From assembly GCF_001653235.2 (NCBI RefSeq), contig NC_035794.1, forward strand, positions 2,976,001 to 3,040,000: a DNA stretch of 64,000 nt, written 5' to 3'. This stretch comes from Pochonia chlamydosporia 170. Taxonomy: Eukaryota; Ascomycota; Sordariomycetes; Hypocreales; Clavicipitaceae. A model generated the notes under the pieces. That model did not search any database. It was not told the DNA's origin and saw only the letters and a program-made list of their open reading frames with translations. Below, in pieces: positions 1 through 12,203 of the stretch (position 1 is the first letter of the stretch; each line of letters starts with the position of its first letter). The position numbers were made by a program, and so were the translations under genes.

Positions 1-374
1 GCATCGACATTAATCATTCCACCCTCGTCTGCCAATGAATCCCATTCACCAATCGGACCAGGGCAATCTAGAGGGTCTGGCCCGGCTCCCTGTCATTGCT
101 GTCAGCTTGATATGGACACTTGTTTGCGAAGGACGACGTATATTCCTACCTTTGGGCAAAGACAAGCACTGTTGCCGTCCGCCTTGGAGCGTGCGAAGAC
201 TTCTTTGGGATCAACACCAGTTTCTTTAAGTATTTCGGACCACGGAAAGCGGGAGGCGGTGGCATCTTCAATGTCGAACGTGGAGGTGGATAAGGGTTGC
301 TGGCGGTTGCTGAGGAGAACCCAAGGAGTAATAATGGTAGGGGAAAACGCGACTAAGAGACCAATATATTTCAT
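1..374 (-). CDS. Secreted protein of unknown function, 5' part only (runs off left edge)
   Basis: Minus-strand gene starting at ATG 374 and leaving the window on the left; exons 374-150 and 89-1. The 60-nt intron (149-90) has a GTAGGA donor, a CTGAC branch-like motif and a CAG acceptor, and splicing keeps the frame open to the edge. The first 20 or so residues (MKYIGLLVAF...) are hydrophobic and look like a signal peptide. The mature part begins with an FPWSEILKETGVDP stretch and continues past the intron with a Cys/Pro/Gly-rich segment (CLCPK, then GAGPDPLDCPGPIGEW). I do not recognise the family. It is one of several secreted proteins in this part of the window. Confidence 0.55.
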
Positions 375-977
375 GGTGATGCACTAGGTATGGTTCGGTG
401 CTTAATGGGCTAGTCTTTTGAAGCCGAGCGTTTCTTCGAATGCGAGCTCTTCTTGGAGGCACTCCCAATGGAGTCTTTGCTCGAGTCGGAGTCCTTGTTC
501 TTTCGCTTGAAGAAATTTCGAAATCGTCGATACGCAAGGTAGAGTTTTAGAAGTAAGCAATGCATGGTGTCGTGACTGAAGGAGGTGTTTGTGTTGTACA
601 AAGGAGTCTGGTGCTTGTGCGCGTAACGAGACACGAGTTTCCGTCAAAGAAATGAACCGATTCCCGGTGCTCCTTCCTCTGTTGCTTCGAAGTGCTTCGA
701 AGTGCTTCGGACTCGTCAACTGGTCAACCTGTCTTTAGCAACAAGACGGACCAATCCAAGCCTCGCACTGGCGAGTCGCGGGCAGCACAAACAAGGCAAG
801 TGTCACACAAGTAGATGAGATGCTAAACACCTGCTCACAACAATTTTGTTTCATTTATTGAGTATTTGGATATCTCTGCCACTCCTTGTCATTCCTCATT
901 CACGACGTAATGCGTACAAGCCGACCAACCCATTTTCCACTCTCATGCACCCTGAGCAACGCCTACTATCCCCATAT
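375..977. other. Intergenic, no confident gene
   Basis: There is no supported gene here. A 74-codon minus-strand reading frame (634-410) encodes a basic, Ser/Lys-rich C-terminus (KRKNKDSDSSK...), but it has no homologue I recognise and no clear gene context. A short perfect direct repeat of about 10 bp (AGTGCTTCGA, two to three copies) sits near 681-710. Confidence 0.5.
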
Positions 978-1907
978 TCACGACGACAAGTTCTGCATTC
1001 GCACACTCCTGTTGGAGTTCGAGTCCCTGGGCTGCTCATCCCACTTCACTGCTCGAGCCGAGTTCTGCTGTCGCAGGCTGCGAAGTCGCTGCTGCTTTCG
1101 CCTGTAAATGAGCAATGCTGCAGCGGCTAATAACCCGACACCAGCGACGACGCCAACAACAATCCCAGCAATAGCACCGCCTGAGAGACCAGATCCTCCA
1201 GACCCTGAATTCTTGGACGAATCCGGCGTCGGAGTTGGGGTTGGCGTCTTCGTACCACTGTCTGGCTGGGTCGCGTTGAAGCAGGGAATCTTGTCTTTGA
1301 AGTTGGAGAACTCGACATAGGTGATGTCGGCACAGGCATAGAAGGTCTCGTTCTCAGGTTTGTCAAAGCTGGCGATGTACTTGATCTGCAAAGTAGCGTT
1401 TGCTCCGGGCTTTACAGAAGACGGAGGGTCAGCAAGGTTGACGCAAGTGTGGCCCATGTCCAACTCTGCGAAAACTTCAGGCTTGATAAGTGTGGTGAAG
1501 TCATTGTTCGCCGTGGGATCTGGTGAGATTATTAGCCACTGGGAGGCAGTATGGGCCGTTCATGGGGCAAGAAATACATACCATTCTTGTACGAAATGCT
1601 GAGTTCAACACTAAAGGCTTCTTTTTGATCAACGAGAGCAACTTGACCGTTAGCTGTCGCAACGTTAGCAAGAACCGACGTTTCCGATACTGTATTGTTG
1701 TATCGGCATACTCATTGGAAAACTTGTTCGGTTGCCAACAGAAGCAATCGATCCGCAAGGTGCAGTATTATCCGCCGCAGCGGACCACACTCTGTCTGAC
1801 GGCCACATAAAGGCAGCGGGACCCATATCTGGAGATGTTGATGGGTTGGCAGCTGTTGCAGCCGATGCCAACATGGCCACGCCGGCCAGTGATCTCAAAA
1901 ATGCCAT
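978..1907 (-). CDS. BIM1-like (X325, LPMO-like) copper-protein family, membrane anchored
   Basis: Three exons: 1907-1712, 1653-1582 and 1519-978. Introns 1711-1654 and 1581-1520 have GTATGC and GTATGT donors; the first has a TGCTAAC branch site. The product is 269 aa. Residues 1-20 are a signal peptide (MAFLRSLAGVAMLASAATAA). The ectodomain has the family hallmarks FMWPSDRVW, APCGS and VGNRTSFPM, a GHTCVNL block, and an ETFYACADITYV block. A Ser/Gly/Thr-Pro linker (TPTPTPTP) leads to a transmembrane helix (GGAIAGIVVGVVAGVGLL, about residue 200) followed by a basic cytosolic tail. Relatives of this type include fungal copper-acquisition proteins. No His lies at the predicted mature N-terminus, so copper binding of the canonical kind is uncertain. 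Confidence 0.8.
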
Positions 1908-3039
1908 ATTCAGATTCTGTTTATGCCAGAATGCAAATTGAATTCGGTTCGATCTGATTCAAGCAAGACGAAAGAACTGGCTTTCAGCTCAACAACATCC
2001 CAGTCGAGGCAGCAAAAGTGGGTGGTATTAATAGAGAGCAAGGGACATAGACATATCCACACCGAAGCTCCTCCTGTGGTTCAACATCCCCTCACTTGCC
2101 ATGCACATACGAGGAGCGAGTTCCAGGCTAATTGGCCGTTGGCGCCCTTGCACAAAGAAAACGAGAGGGGCTGGTGTGGTATCATTGAAGCCATTTCATC
2201 TCAAAAGAGGCATGTCCTCGAATCGCCGAGGACTTCCGACTCGCCATGGCACAGCTGAAGGCATGCTGCCAAGATGTGCCGTCACATAATTCGACCGTTG
2301 GACCCCACACCCTCGTTGGAACTATTGAAATGTCGGCGAGTTCGGTTGTGTTGGGTTGAGCATTTTATCAGATGATCAGATAAGATGGCCCATTGATTAG
2401 ATGCAGTGTACCACTCCCATTGGCTAGGCCCACAGTCCTGTCACCCCCATCCTTCGTTAGTTTTGCAGCTCCAGAATGGCCTGGATGCAATGCCGAGTCT
2501 GTTTTGGCTATGGGGCTTGAGGGAATTGTATGTTGGCCCAGAAAACCCTTACATTTCCATCACTTTGGTTCACAGTGGGAGGTCGAGTGTATTGACCACG
2601 TACAGGTCTCGCATATCACCTTGTGTACGGGGCAATATCAAAATGTGTTAGTGTATACTTGGACATGTACAAATATTGATCACCACAGACTGTACAATGT
2701 ATGCTTTCCGGTGTCGGTGGCTGGTGTGATGAAGGTCTGGTGGCAGAGAGAGCCCTGCTCCCATGCACAACCTACCGCCGGTGAGACCATAACGAGACCG
2801 CCGAACAGGATTCCTGGCACTGGTCCTGGCGCTTTCGGATTGCATAATGTGATTCCGAATACGGGATTGTCTCCGTGTGCTGTGGTACTGAGTCCGAGCT
2901 ATAATATGCCAACATATCCACGACGCGACCTACCTTTGGCCACCCAATCCAAGATTGCACACTCCAGCAGCAGAAATACCGTATACTTCCGCTCCCACCC
3001 TCCAACCCGTCACTCGTTTGGAAACACCATCCCTTCAAA
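1908..3039. other. Intergenic between divergent secreted-protein genes
   Basis: This 1.1 kb gap separates the divergently transcribed BIM1-like and GPI-protein genes and should hold both promoters. Open frames in it, including one that runs into 3040-3214 in another frame, show no recognisable protein and overlap the real gene out of frame. Confidence 0.6.
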
Positions 3040-3773
3040 ATGCGTTTCGCTGTCTCTGCCATCATCGTCGGCTCACTGGCTTCCACGGCCATTGCCGCCG
3101 CCAATCCAGGCTTCGACTTCCCTGATGCCGTCCCCGTGGCTAAGCGCCAGACCTCTGGCCCTTCGTACGAATGTCACGCCAGCTGCGGTTCGTAATTTCA
3201 CCCAATTACCCTGAAAACCCCTCAGAAAGACTAATCCGTCCACAGGATACGCTATCAAGAACTCTGCCACGGACGGTTACTGCAAGGACCAGTCCTGGGT
3301 GAAGCTCCTCGACGATTGCCTCAACTGTGCTTTGAAGTACAACATTTGGCAGTACTACGGTGAGAAAGTCGGCGCTGCTGCTAAGAAGTGCGGTCTCGAC
3401 TCGACTCCCAAGCCAGTTGAGGGTGGTGGCTCTTCTAAGGTTCAGTCTTCGACTGCCGCTCCTAGCACTACACCTGTGACTACTGGAGCGCAGCAGACTA
3501 CTTCTCCGGGTCAGACTACGTCTGGGGCAGGCCAGTCTTCTCAAGCACCAGCTCCCTCTACTACTCCTGTTGTTCCTACTACTGGACCTACTACTGTTGC
3601 TCCTGGTACCAATTCCGTAAGTGATTCTCGTGGCTGGATCTAAAGCAATTTGCTAATTGTCGAGATAGACTACCAGTGGAACTCCACCCGTCACCGCTGG
3701 GGGATCTCAGAACATGCTCTCCGGTCTCATTGTGGTTGGAATTGCAGCTCTGGCCGCCGCCAACCTTTGCTAG
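3040..3773 (+). CDS. Small Cys-rich GPI-anchored surface protein
   Basis: Exons 3040-3187, 3246-3616 and 3669-3773; introns of 58 and 52 nt with clean GT/AG ends. The product is 207 aa. Residues 1-20 are a signal peptide (MRFAVSAIIVGSLASTAIAA), followed by a dibasic KR processing-like site. Residues about 44-105 form a conserved fungal domain with spaced cysteines (YECHASCGYAI, CKDQSW, DDCLNCA, KYNIWQYYG, KKCGL). A long Ser/Thr/Pro-rich stretch, likely O-mannosylated, follows. The C-terminus (NMLSGLIVVGIAALAAANLC) is hydrophobic and ends the protein, as expected for a GPI attachment signal. Its function is unknown; a cell-wall location is inferred from this layout. Confidence 0.8.
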
Positions 3774-3943
3774 GTTTGCGAGCTTGGACGAGCTCTGAGT
3801 TGCCAACGGATGTTGTTATGTAAACTATATTGAAAAGCAACTAGTCATTCCATTCGTATAATATATATAATACAAGGTTCCTTCACAAAAAAGCCACCCA
3901 AGTCTCAACACAGTAATTCCAAACTCGTACATAACAAAAACAC

Positions 3944-4357
3944 TCACTTCAAAGCCATCCCCCCAAAAGCCCTATCCAACTCCGCACCCGGATCGACAAC
4001 TGGTTGCTTCCCTTTTTCCTCAGGTGGCGTCTGCCCTGATAACAAGTCCGCGCTCTGCCCCGTCATCTTCTGCGGCTGCAACAACCGCGACTCACTATCC
4101 AACCAACCGGGCGCGACTCTCCTCTTCTCCGCCAAGTCGCGCTGCTTAATGCGCTCCTCGAACTCGTGAAGTTCCCGCTCCGCGCTGTCCTGCAGGTTCG
4201 TAACAAAGGCCAGGAGATTTTTACACGAGTCCATGATGTCGTCGGGATGCGCGGCGTGGCCGGAGCCCGAGACGACAAAGCGCGGTTTCGGCTGCTGGGA
4301 CGGGTCTTCGGACGCCGTCGGGATGCCCATTGTTGATGGGGGGATGTTGGACGGCAT
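3944..4357 (-). CDS. Conserved hypothetical cytosolic protein (137 aa)
   Basis: Intronless minus-strand gene. The protein has a disordered N-terminus, then a predicted helical segment at about residues 38-80 (DDIMDSCKNLLAFVTNLQ, then ERELHEFEERIKQRDLAEKRR, which is strongly charged and coiled-coil like). A VAPGWLDSESRLLQP motif follows, and then a low-complexity tail. There is no signal peptide or membrane segment. I recognise the charged helix plus APGWLD pattern as recurring in fungal hypothetical proteins but cannot name a function. It is divergent from pICln, with which it shares a 577-bp promoter region. Confidence 0.65.
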   Translation of the reverse strand: MPSNIPPSTMGIPTASEDPSQQPKPRFVVSGSGHAAHPDDIMDSCKNLLAFVTNLQDSAERELHEFEERIKQRDLAEKRRVAPGWLDSESRLLQPQKMTGQSADLLSGQTPPEEKGKQPVVDPGAELDRAFGGMALK

Positions 4358-4934
4358 GGTCTTGTAGTTGTAGGAGAGGGTGGTGGCTGTGGGGAGAGAT
4401 ACGAATGGAGATACGGTTAGAGGGACCTGCTCTAGTATGGGATGAGGGCCTTTTTGTTGTTAGTTTTTGGGGGACTGAGCTTGGGAGACGGGATGGGGCG
4501 CGTACGGTTATTGTGCATTGTAGTTGAGTGTGGCTTTTGGTGAGTGAGTGGGTGACGGAGTGTAAACAACTTGGAGTTTGTTGCTAGAATGTGCGAGATG
4601 ATGGTGGCATGCAGTAGTTTGACAGATTTAAATAGTGCGCGGATTGTGTCTCGCGCGTGTGAATTCGGAATTGGTGTCGGTTCAGGGTGTGATGAAGCAA
4701 AGTTTAGAGTTCAAAGCAGATCAAGGTGGATGACCGTGGACTAGACAAGATGCGATGTCATGCGGAGAGTGAAAGTCGTCAGGCCCCCACTTCCGCTTCC
4801 GATAAGATACAGGCACCACCACCCATTGACATTGACTGTTGATGTTAAAGTTTCCCCGCGATGAATTTGCACAAGCTCCAGCTCCAGCTCCAGCTTCACA
4901 ACGTCTGCGTCCAAAAACATTGACAACGCCAGCC
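4358..4934. promoter_or_regulatory. Shared divergent promoter region
   Basis: This is the 577-bp interval between the start codons of the hypothetical protein (minus) and pICln (plus). An in-frame ATG at 4839 would add 32 residues (MLKFPRDEFAQ...) to pICln. I do not use it, because the conserved start of the family lies at 4935. No specific operator can be assigned. Confidence 0.45.
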
Positions 4935-5874
4935 ATGCTCGCCACGACAATACGGTCGCCTCCTTCAGTGGAAGACTACATCCCCCTATCCGATTATCAA
5001 TCACAAACGCCAGAATCATTCAGCGACGGCAAGCCCGTGCTGCACTTCCACCTCAAAGGCGCTGTCGCATCCATTCCCAAATCGCAATGCGGCACACTCA
5101 CCATCTTCCCTACCGACTCGCCCTCCGCTGAGAATGCTGTCGCCAGAACAAACGGTGATGCCGAGGAATTGGTTGAGCAAAAGGTAGACGTGTTTGTAAA
5201 CTCAGAGTACGTTTCCCTCTCATCAATCAACAAACCAGCTCGGTTGAAGCTAACCTTGCACCAGACACTTCACAATCTTCAGCGAAAAGACAGAATCAGG
5301 CGTCTCAATACCCTACCCATCCATCTCCATCCACGCAGTAAAACAAGTTACCGCGCAAGATGGCTCCAACACCCCCGCCATTTGGATGCAGCTCGAGTTC
5401 TCAGACGGCGGAGCCGACGATGACGACTTCAACACCGTGGAGCTGACGATTGTGCCCCCGTCGAGCGAATCACCCGGTGCTGCGCAGCAGCTATACGACG
5501 CGATTGCCAATTGCTCAAACCTGCACCCCGACCCGATTAACGGTGACGAAGAAGAAGAGGACGACTACGATCGCATTGTGTTCGAGGGCAACACGGAACA
5601 AGAGCCTGTTGACGGCTTCACAGGGGTTTTGCGAGGTGCCGCGGACGGGGGACTGCCACCGCCTATGCCAGGGAGTGGCGGCTGGATTACCGCGGAAAAT
5701 GTTCACGAGTATTTTGACCAGGATGGGAATTGGATCAAGGGCGGTGCAGAGGGTGAGGAAGATGGTGAAGAGGAGCCGGGTGAGGGGGCAGGCAGGACGA
5801 GACCGCGGGAGGAGCTTGAAGCCGATGGGGTGAATGGGGATGATGCCGAGACAAAACGACCGAGGGTTGAGTAG
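4935..5874 (+). CDS. pICln / methylosome subunit (Voldacs domain)
   Basis: Exons 4935-5206 and 5265-5874 with a 58-nt intron (GTACGT...CCAG). The product is 293 aa. The N-terminal half is the PH-like Voldacs fold: DYIPLSDYQSQTPESF, then a GTLTIF strand, VDVFVNSE|HFTIFSEK across the splice, YPSISIHAVKQV, and WMQLEFSDG. The second half is acidic and ends in a nuclear-style KRPRVE tail. Members bind Sm proteins and act as assembly chaperones for spliceosomal snRNPs; the animal proteins were first described as volume-regulation factors. The acidic C-terminal tail (GDEEEEDDYDRIVFEG, GEEDGEEEPGEG) is characteristic. This looks like a single-copy housekeeping gene with nothing broken. Confidence 0.85.
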
Positions 5875-6494
5875 ATTTGAGCAATTGGTCTGGAGCAAGG
5901 CGTTTTTGGTAGAATGGTTGAATAAACGTCGCGTTATCCTTGGCTTTGGTTCCCAACGGGTAGGAGCTTGTTGGTGTAGAAATGTCTCGCATAAGACACT
6001 TTCATTTCGGTAAACACTCATTCTTGTTACTCCCGTCCGGATAATGAACACGCGTGCTACCTATCCAGCCGAGCTTCACCGGTTTGATCTATGACATGTT
6101 CAGCATGGTATCATTAGGTCTGGATCCTATCCATCCATCCGTCTGACACGAGCAACCTAATTTCAACCCCCAGTCCCTCCAAAGTTCGGCCCAGAAAAAT
6201 CGCCATCTGGTACAAATTATAAATCGCGGTCCCAGACATAAGCGTGGCGTGTGCAACATGCTTTTTCTCCGCTCCAAGATCGCCAATTGGCCATGCTGAT
6301 CGATCCCCTGCGCAGACTAACACTCTGATTCATTGCCATCGACCCTAGTTCCTGCAACGCCGTCCAGGAACAGCATAAACAGCTTCCCCATCGGGATCAT
6401 CGGGAGGCATTGAATCTCAAAGGTAATAAACATGCCTCCATCCACCTAAGCTTGCTCTTCTCATCATCCATTCATTGTTCGCGCAATTGCAGCA
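5875..6494. other. Intergenic, 3' of pICln and promoter of the esterase
   Basis: A 620-bp gap with no supported gene. It should contain the pICln 3' UTR and the esterase promoter. Short frames on the minus strand have no recognisable similarity. Confidence 0.5.
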
Positions 6495-8336
<1,842 letters not shown>

Positions 8337-8500
8337 AAAGACTAGCTAGCTTAATGGTAGTGGTAATATGCATAGGAATGAGTATGTGCTGCAAAATACA
8401 AGGTCCGAGAAGCGCCGTCTCATGACAAGAAATCTATGAAAATGAAATGGACTCAAGAAACAAGAATCTCAAGTATGTCATAGTCCCATATCCTACAATC

Positions 8501-11374
8501 CTACATCCGCAGCCCCTTATTCCGACTTCTCGCCTCCCTATCCGGTGACGGCAACAAGAATCCATCCTTATCGTAGAGTCCTAAGCTCTCAACGCTATCT
8601 CGCTTTGTAGCACGCTTCTCACGAGCAAGCAGGTCAGCGACCGGACCCTGCTTCAATTTCATTGTCTGCACGGGAGATGCAGCCGGCGAAGCGGGCTTTG
8701 ACGAGGACCGGTTCTTGGTTTCGCGAACAGGACTCTGACGACCTGGCTTGAGGCGCGGCAGATTATCCTGATTGCCTTTGATGCCTAACCCTTGGTTTTC
8801 CTTGCCGTTTTGCTTCCCGCTTGATCCAGGCTTCAAGAGACCGTCGCTCTGAGGGCGCCGTTGACGGGGTCCCTTGGGCCCGGCAGGTTTATTCAAGTTC
8901 ATCATCGACTTATGTTTACCGGGAGAAGTCTTCCCTATGTTCAGGTAGTGCCTGTTTCCAATTGCTCCTGGTCTGGGTAGCGGTCTCGGCGGAATGAGAC
9001 CACCACTCACAGCACCAGACAGTTTCGGTGAATCACCTTCTCCAACGGCAGTCGAAGAAACTGACACCGCACTATACGAGCTGACCACACTGTTCATTCT
9101 TCGCAGTTCCGCAATGGTCATGCCCAGCGTGGGGGCTTCCTTGTTGGAACGATTCGTGCCCCGACGAGAAGGTGAGCCGTTTGAGACAGCTCCAGGGTCA
9201 GCGGTGGAATAATAAGAGCTAGAATCAGAAATCCTTCGTTGCACAGAGCCTGTCTTGCTCTTCAACGAGGGCATGGGAGACAATGCCGTGGAGAGAACCG
9301 TGCCGTCGGGTCCTGTGACAGTGGGTGGTGGTTGAGGAAGGGCGCGTTTGTTAGTGCCATTTGCGAGGAGCATAGACAAGATATCCTGCTCGCTGAATGG
9401 AGAAGAAGACATATCTGCAGCCTTTGAATCATTTCTGGTGGGTGTAAGCGGACTGGCTGTAGGGGAGCGGCTGCGATTTGCATCAGCAACCCACTCGGGT
9501 TTGGGCGTTTCGCATGTCGGCATTGCTGTTGCGTCAGAGTCGTCGCTGTGAACGGATTCAGTCGCAAAGCTGGACTCGGATGCGGACCGTAACATTTCTG
9601 CCTTTTGGTTCTCTTGTTTATCCTTGGCTCGAACATCATCTGATAGTTCTGTTCGAGAAGCTCGCAGGACCAGCGGCCTTGGTGGTAGAACTTGGAGATC
9701 AAGTCCGCGGCCGGAACCAGTCTTGGAATTCACAGACAATGGTCGCAGTGGCTGAGTTATTGGGACCTCATTTGTTCGACTATTCAAACCACTTGGGCTC
9801 ATGGTCTTGATGCGTCTCAGTGGTCGAGGCCCAGCAGGTTGCCCCTGGTTTTCTCTCTGGTGCTTGTCCGGGTCGCCATTTTCGGTAAACGGATCATCTC
9901 CGGTAGCTAGTTTCTGCAGTTCTTCTTGTCGGTATTGTTGCTGCTGAAGGAAATACTGCCTCTGAATCTCCTGCTCCTCGTTCTCAGGCTCACCGACACT
10001 GTACAGCGTTGACAGCGAGCTCGACTGGTCGCTGTCTATTGACCGTCTCTTCTGAGGACTTCGTTGTGGGCTTCTCTGCGGACTGCGCTGTGGACTCCTT
10101 TGAGGACTTTGATTCGGAGTGTGTAGAGGACTCTCTAGCCCTGGCAAACTTGGCGGCAAGATCTGGCTTCCTTTGGGCTCCCACTCCCGTCCATGAAGAC
10201 GACTAGGGCTTGCCATACCGCCCGGAAGCTGAAGTTGCTGCGTGGCTTCAGCAATAAGACTGTTTGCCGCACTACCAATAGAATTGATCGAAGCTTGGGT
10301 TGACGAAGTGCTCATATTCCCGGGTTTACCAGGGCTAGGAGTTCCCCGATGCCGTCCAACTCCACGACCAGAATTCGACCTCCAACTCTGCGGCGTCTTA
10401 GTCGGTGACCCACGAGTCGGTGACCCACGAGTCGGTGATGACTGAGGCGTATTCTTGACGGGAGATCGGCTAGTTCCCTCCCGCAACCTCTGATCCGTCG
10501 ATCGCAAGATGTCTCTCAAGCCCATATCCGTCATCGTCATGGATGGTCGAACATGAGCCCTCCCCGGCACGCGAACAGCCGACTGCCTTCCCCGAGGCAC
10601 GTCATCATTTGAAGAGAAATTCGGTGCCGTCTGGCTAGTCTGAATATTATTCCCGCTCCTCCGCTTCTGTACATATAATTCCTGCTGGTGCTGATTCCGC
10701 GGATGTTGTTGCTGCTGTTGACGCTGGTACTGCTGATGAGGATTTGAAAACTCATATGTCTGAAGCTCTCCCTCCGGAGGCTGCGATTGCTTCCGATACT
10801 CCTCATACGATGGCCTCCGCTGACTATTCTGCCGCCGAAGTTGCATTTCCACGTCGCGCTCATATATCCCGTCTCCGCCGTTCTCTCCAACACCAATACT
10901 AGGAACAGTCGGCGCATGCCCATTCCAACTATCACTGTTGAACCACCCCTCGCTAGCATCCTTATTCACCGTCGGCCCATGAAAGTCATCGCCACTAACC
11001 CAGCTTCTCCTCTCTGCACGTCGCTTACTGGGCGTTCTGAAGAAATTGAAGCTGTTATACGTTGGCATTGGCGGCAGCGGAATAATTGGCGGTAGTGTAA
11101 GTGAGAACCGTGACGAGAAGCGACTCGACAACCCGCTCACGGCAGATTCAGTCATGAGAAGCGGGCGCTTCGTCAAACGAGTCTGCGAAAATTCATCCGG
11201 GATGGTGTACACTCTTTCCGGTGAGCTCTTCTGACGCGATTTGATCCTCCATGCCATGAGTAGACCGACACTTGTGAATAATAACACGCCGCCACAGAGC
11301 GCAATGGCCAGTAACGCTCCCACACTCAATCCGCCCGAACCTCCATCCCGCTTCAGAAGCTTCAATGAATCCAT
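8501..11374 (-). CDS. Single-pass membrane protein with long disordered tail (957 aa)
   Basis: Intronless gene on the minus strand, converging with the esterase. There is no signal peptide, but a transmembrane segment sits at residues about 17-43 (VGALLAIALCGGVLLFTSVGL), followed by a basic stop-transfer (RIKSRQK). The remaining 900 residues are Ser/Pro/Arg-rich and predicted to be disordered, with a Gln-rich patch (YQRQQQQQHPRNQHQQ) and tandem SPQR (four to five copies) and SPTRG repeats that resemble kinase or 14-3-3 target sites. Proteins with a short extracellular end, one helix and a large disordered cytosolic tail are common in filamentous fungi, and some act as wall sensors or septal proteins. 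No domain supports a specific role here. Confidence 0.75.
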   Translation of the reverse strand: MDSLKLLKRDGGSGGLSVGALLAIALCGGVLLFTSVGLLMAWRIKSRQKSSPERVYTIPDEFSQTRLTKRPLLMTESAVSGLSSRFSSRFSLTLPPIIPLPPMPTYNSFNFFRTPSKRRAERRSWVSGDDFHGPTVNKDASEGWFNSDSWNGHAPTVPSIGVGENGGDGIYERDVEMQLRRQNSQRRPSYEEYRKQSQPPEGELQTYEFSNPHQQYQRQQQQQHPRNQHQQELYVQKRRSGNNIQTSQTAPNFSSNDDVPRGRQSAVRVPGRAHVRPSMTMTDMGLRDILRSTDQRLREGTSRSPVKNTPQSSPTRGSPTRGSPTKTPQSWRSNSGRGVGRHRGTPSPGKPGNMSTSSTQASINSIGSAANSLIAEATQQLQLPGGMASPSRLHGREWEPKGSQILPPSLPGLESPLHTPNQSPQRSPQRSPQRSPQRSPQKRRSIDSDQSSSLSTLYSVGEPENEEQEIQRQYFLQQQQYRQEELQKLATGDDPFTENGDPDKHQRENQGQPAGPRPLRRIKTMSPSGLNSRTNEVPITQPLRPLSVNSKTGSGRGLDLQVLPPRPLVLRASRTELSDDVRAKDKQENQKAEMLRSASESSFATESVHSDDSDATAMPTCETPKPEWVADANRSRSPTASPLTPTRNDSKAADMSSSPFSEQDILSMLLANGTNKRALPQPPPTVTGPDGTVLSTALSPMPSLKSKTGSVQRRISDSSSYYSTADPGAVSNGSPSRRGTNRSNKEAPTLGMTIAELRRMNSVVSSYSAVSVSSTAVGEGDSPKLSGAVSGGLIPPRPLPRPGAIGNRHYLNIGKTSPGKHKSMMNLNKPAGPKGPRQRRPQSDGLLKPGSSGKQNGKENQGLGIKGNQDNLPRLKPGRQSPVRETKNRSSSKPASPAASPVQTMKLKQGPVADLLAREKRATKRDSVESLGLYDKDGFLLPSPDREARSRNKGLRM

Positions 11375-12203
11375 GCCGACTGCTTTTTTGCCTTCTCAAT
11401 CCGTCTGATGCATTGGATTATTTGATGTCCCGTTTCGTTGGCTGGCGAAACTCGATGACAATGGCCGGGGAGTAAGGATATTCGGGGCTTCAGTGCGCCG
11501 TGCCGTGATGCTGCGTGTTAGTATCGATGGCGAAACAAGAACATTACAATATTAGTATAGACGTCGGGAAATTGTCTGTCATTTTGTTTCTCCTGGAGTA
11601 AACAATCCTTAGTCTCTCGATGGGCTTTTTGGTCCCTTCCACCTCAACATATCCCAGGAATGCGTTGCCAGTGTGACCTCATTCCAGCAGCCAGGTCCAC
11701 CGCCATGGTACGTCGTTTATGCAGCACCATGACGCCTTTCCTATGAATAAACTTAAGGCTCCACTCATTTGTGCTTGTGAAATAATCATAACATGGCATG
11801 GCGATGTTTTGAAGAACCCATTATTATTAGTCTGCTGCCTGGTCATCTTGTCATCCGTGCTTCCACCTCCGCGACAACAGTCCCACTCTCACACATAAGT
11901 CGTGACATGGCGTCGTGGTTTATCTGGGTATTCGTTCACATCAACACGGCACGAATGAATTTGGGCACGTTGCTTGTTTAACACCCTATAGTTACCAAGA
12001 AAAAATTGTGTAGCATCTCTGCTCTATGAAAAGAAAAAACTGTGAAGCCAAATATGCTATCAATCATGCAACACGACTGAATGAGCCGACAACTCTGGAG
12101 CCCGCCCAGATGGCACGAATTCCCCCTCCCAAGAAACGACAAAAAGATAACTTCAAATCAGCAACGTCATTTTATGGCTTTAATTTTGTTATTTTACACT
12201 TTG
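11375..12203. other. Intergenic, nothing supported
   Basis: This 829-bp gap contains the promoter of the 957-aa membrane protein and the 3' region of the DUF1996 gene. No RNA gene, repeat or coding signal was found. Confidence 0.5.

Noticed and set aside
410..634. 74-codon basic minus-strand frame
   Set aside because: Low-complexity Lys/Ser-rich end only; no similarity and no clear transcription unit. Noted in the intergenic entry instead.
2393..3214. 273-codon plus-strand open frame
   Set aside because: Its 3' half overlaps the GPI-anchored protein gene in another frame. That gene has signal peptide, introns and GPI signal, while this frame shows only Ser/Pro-rich translation of non-coding DNA.
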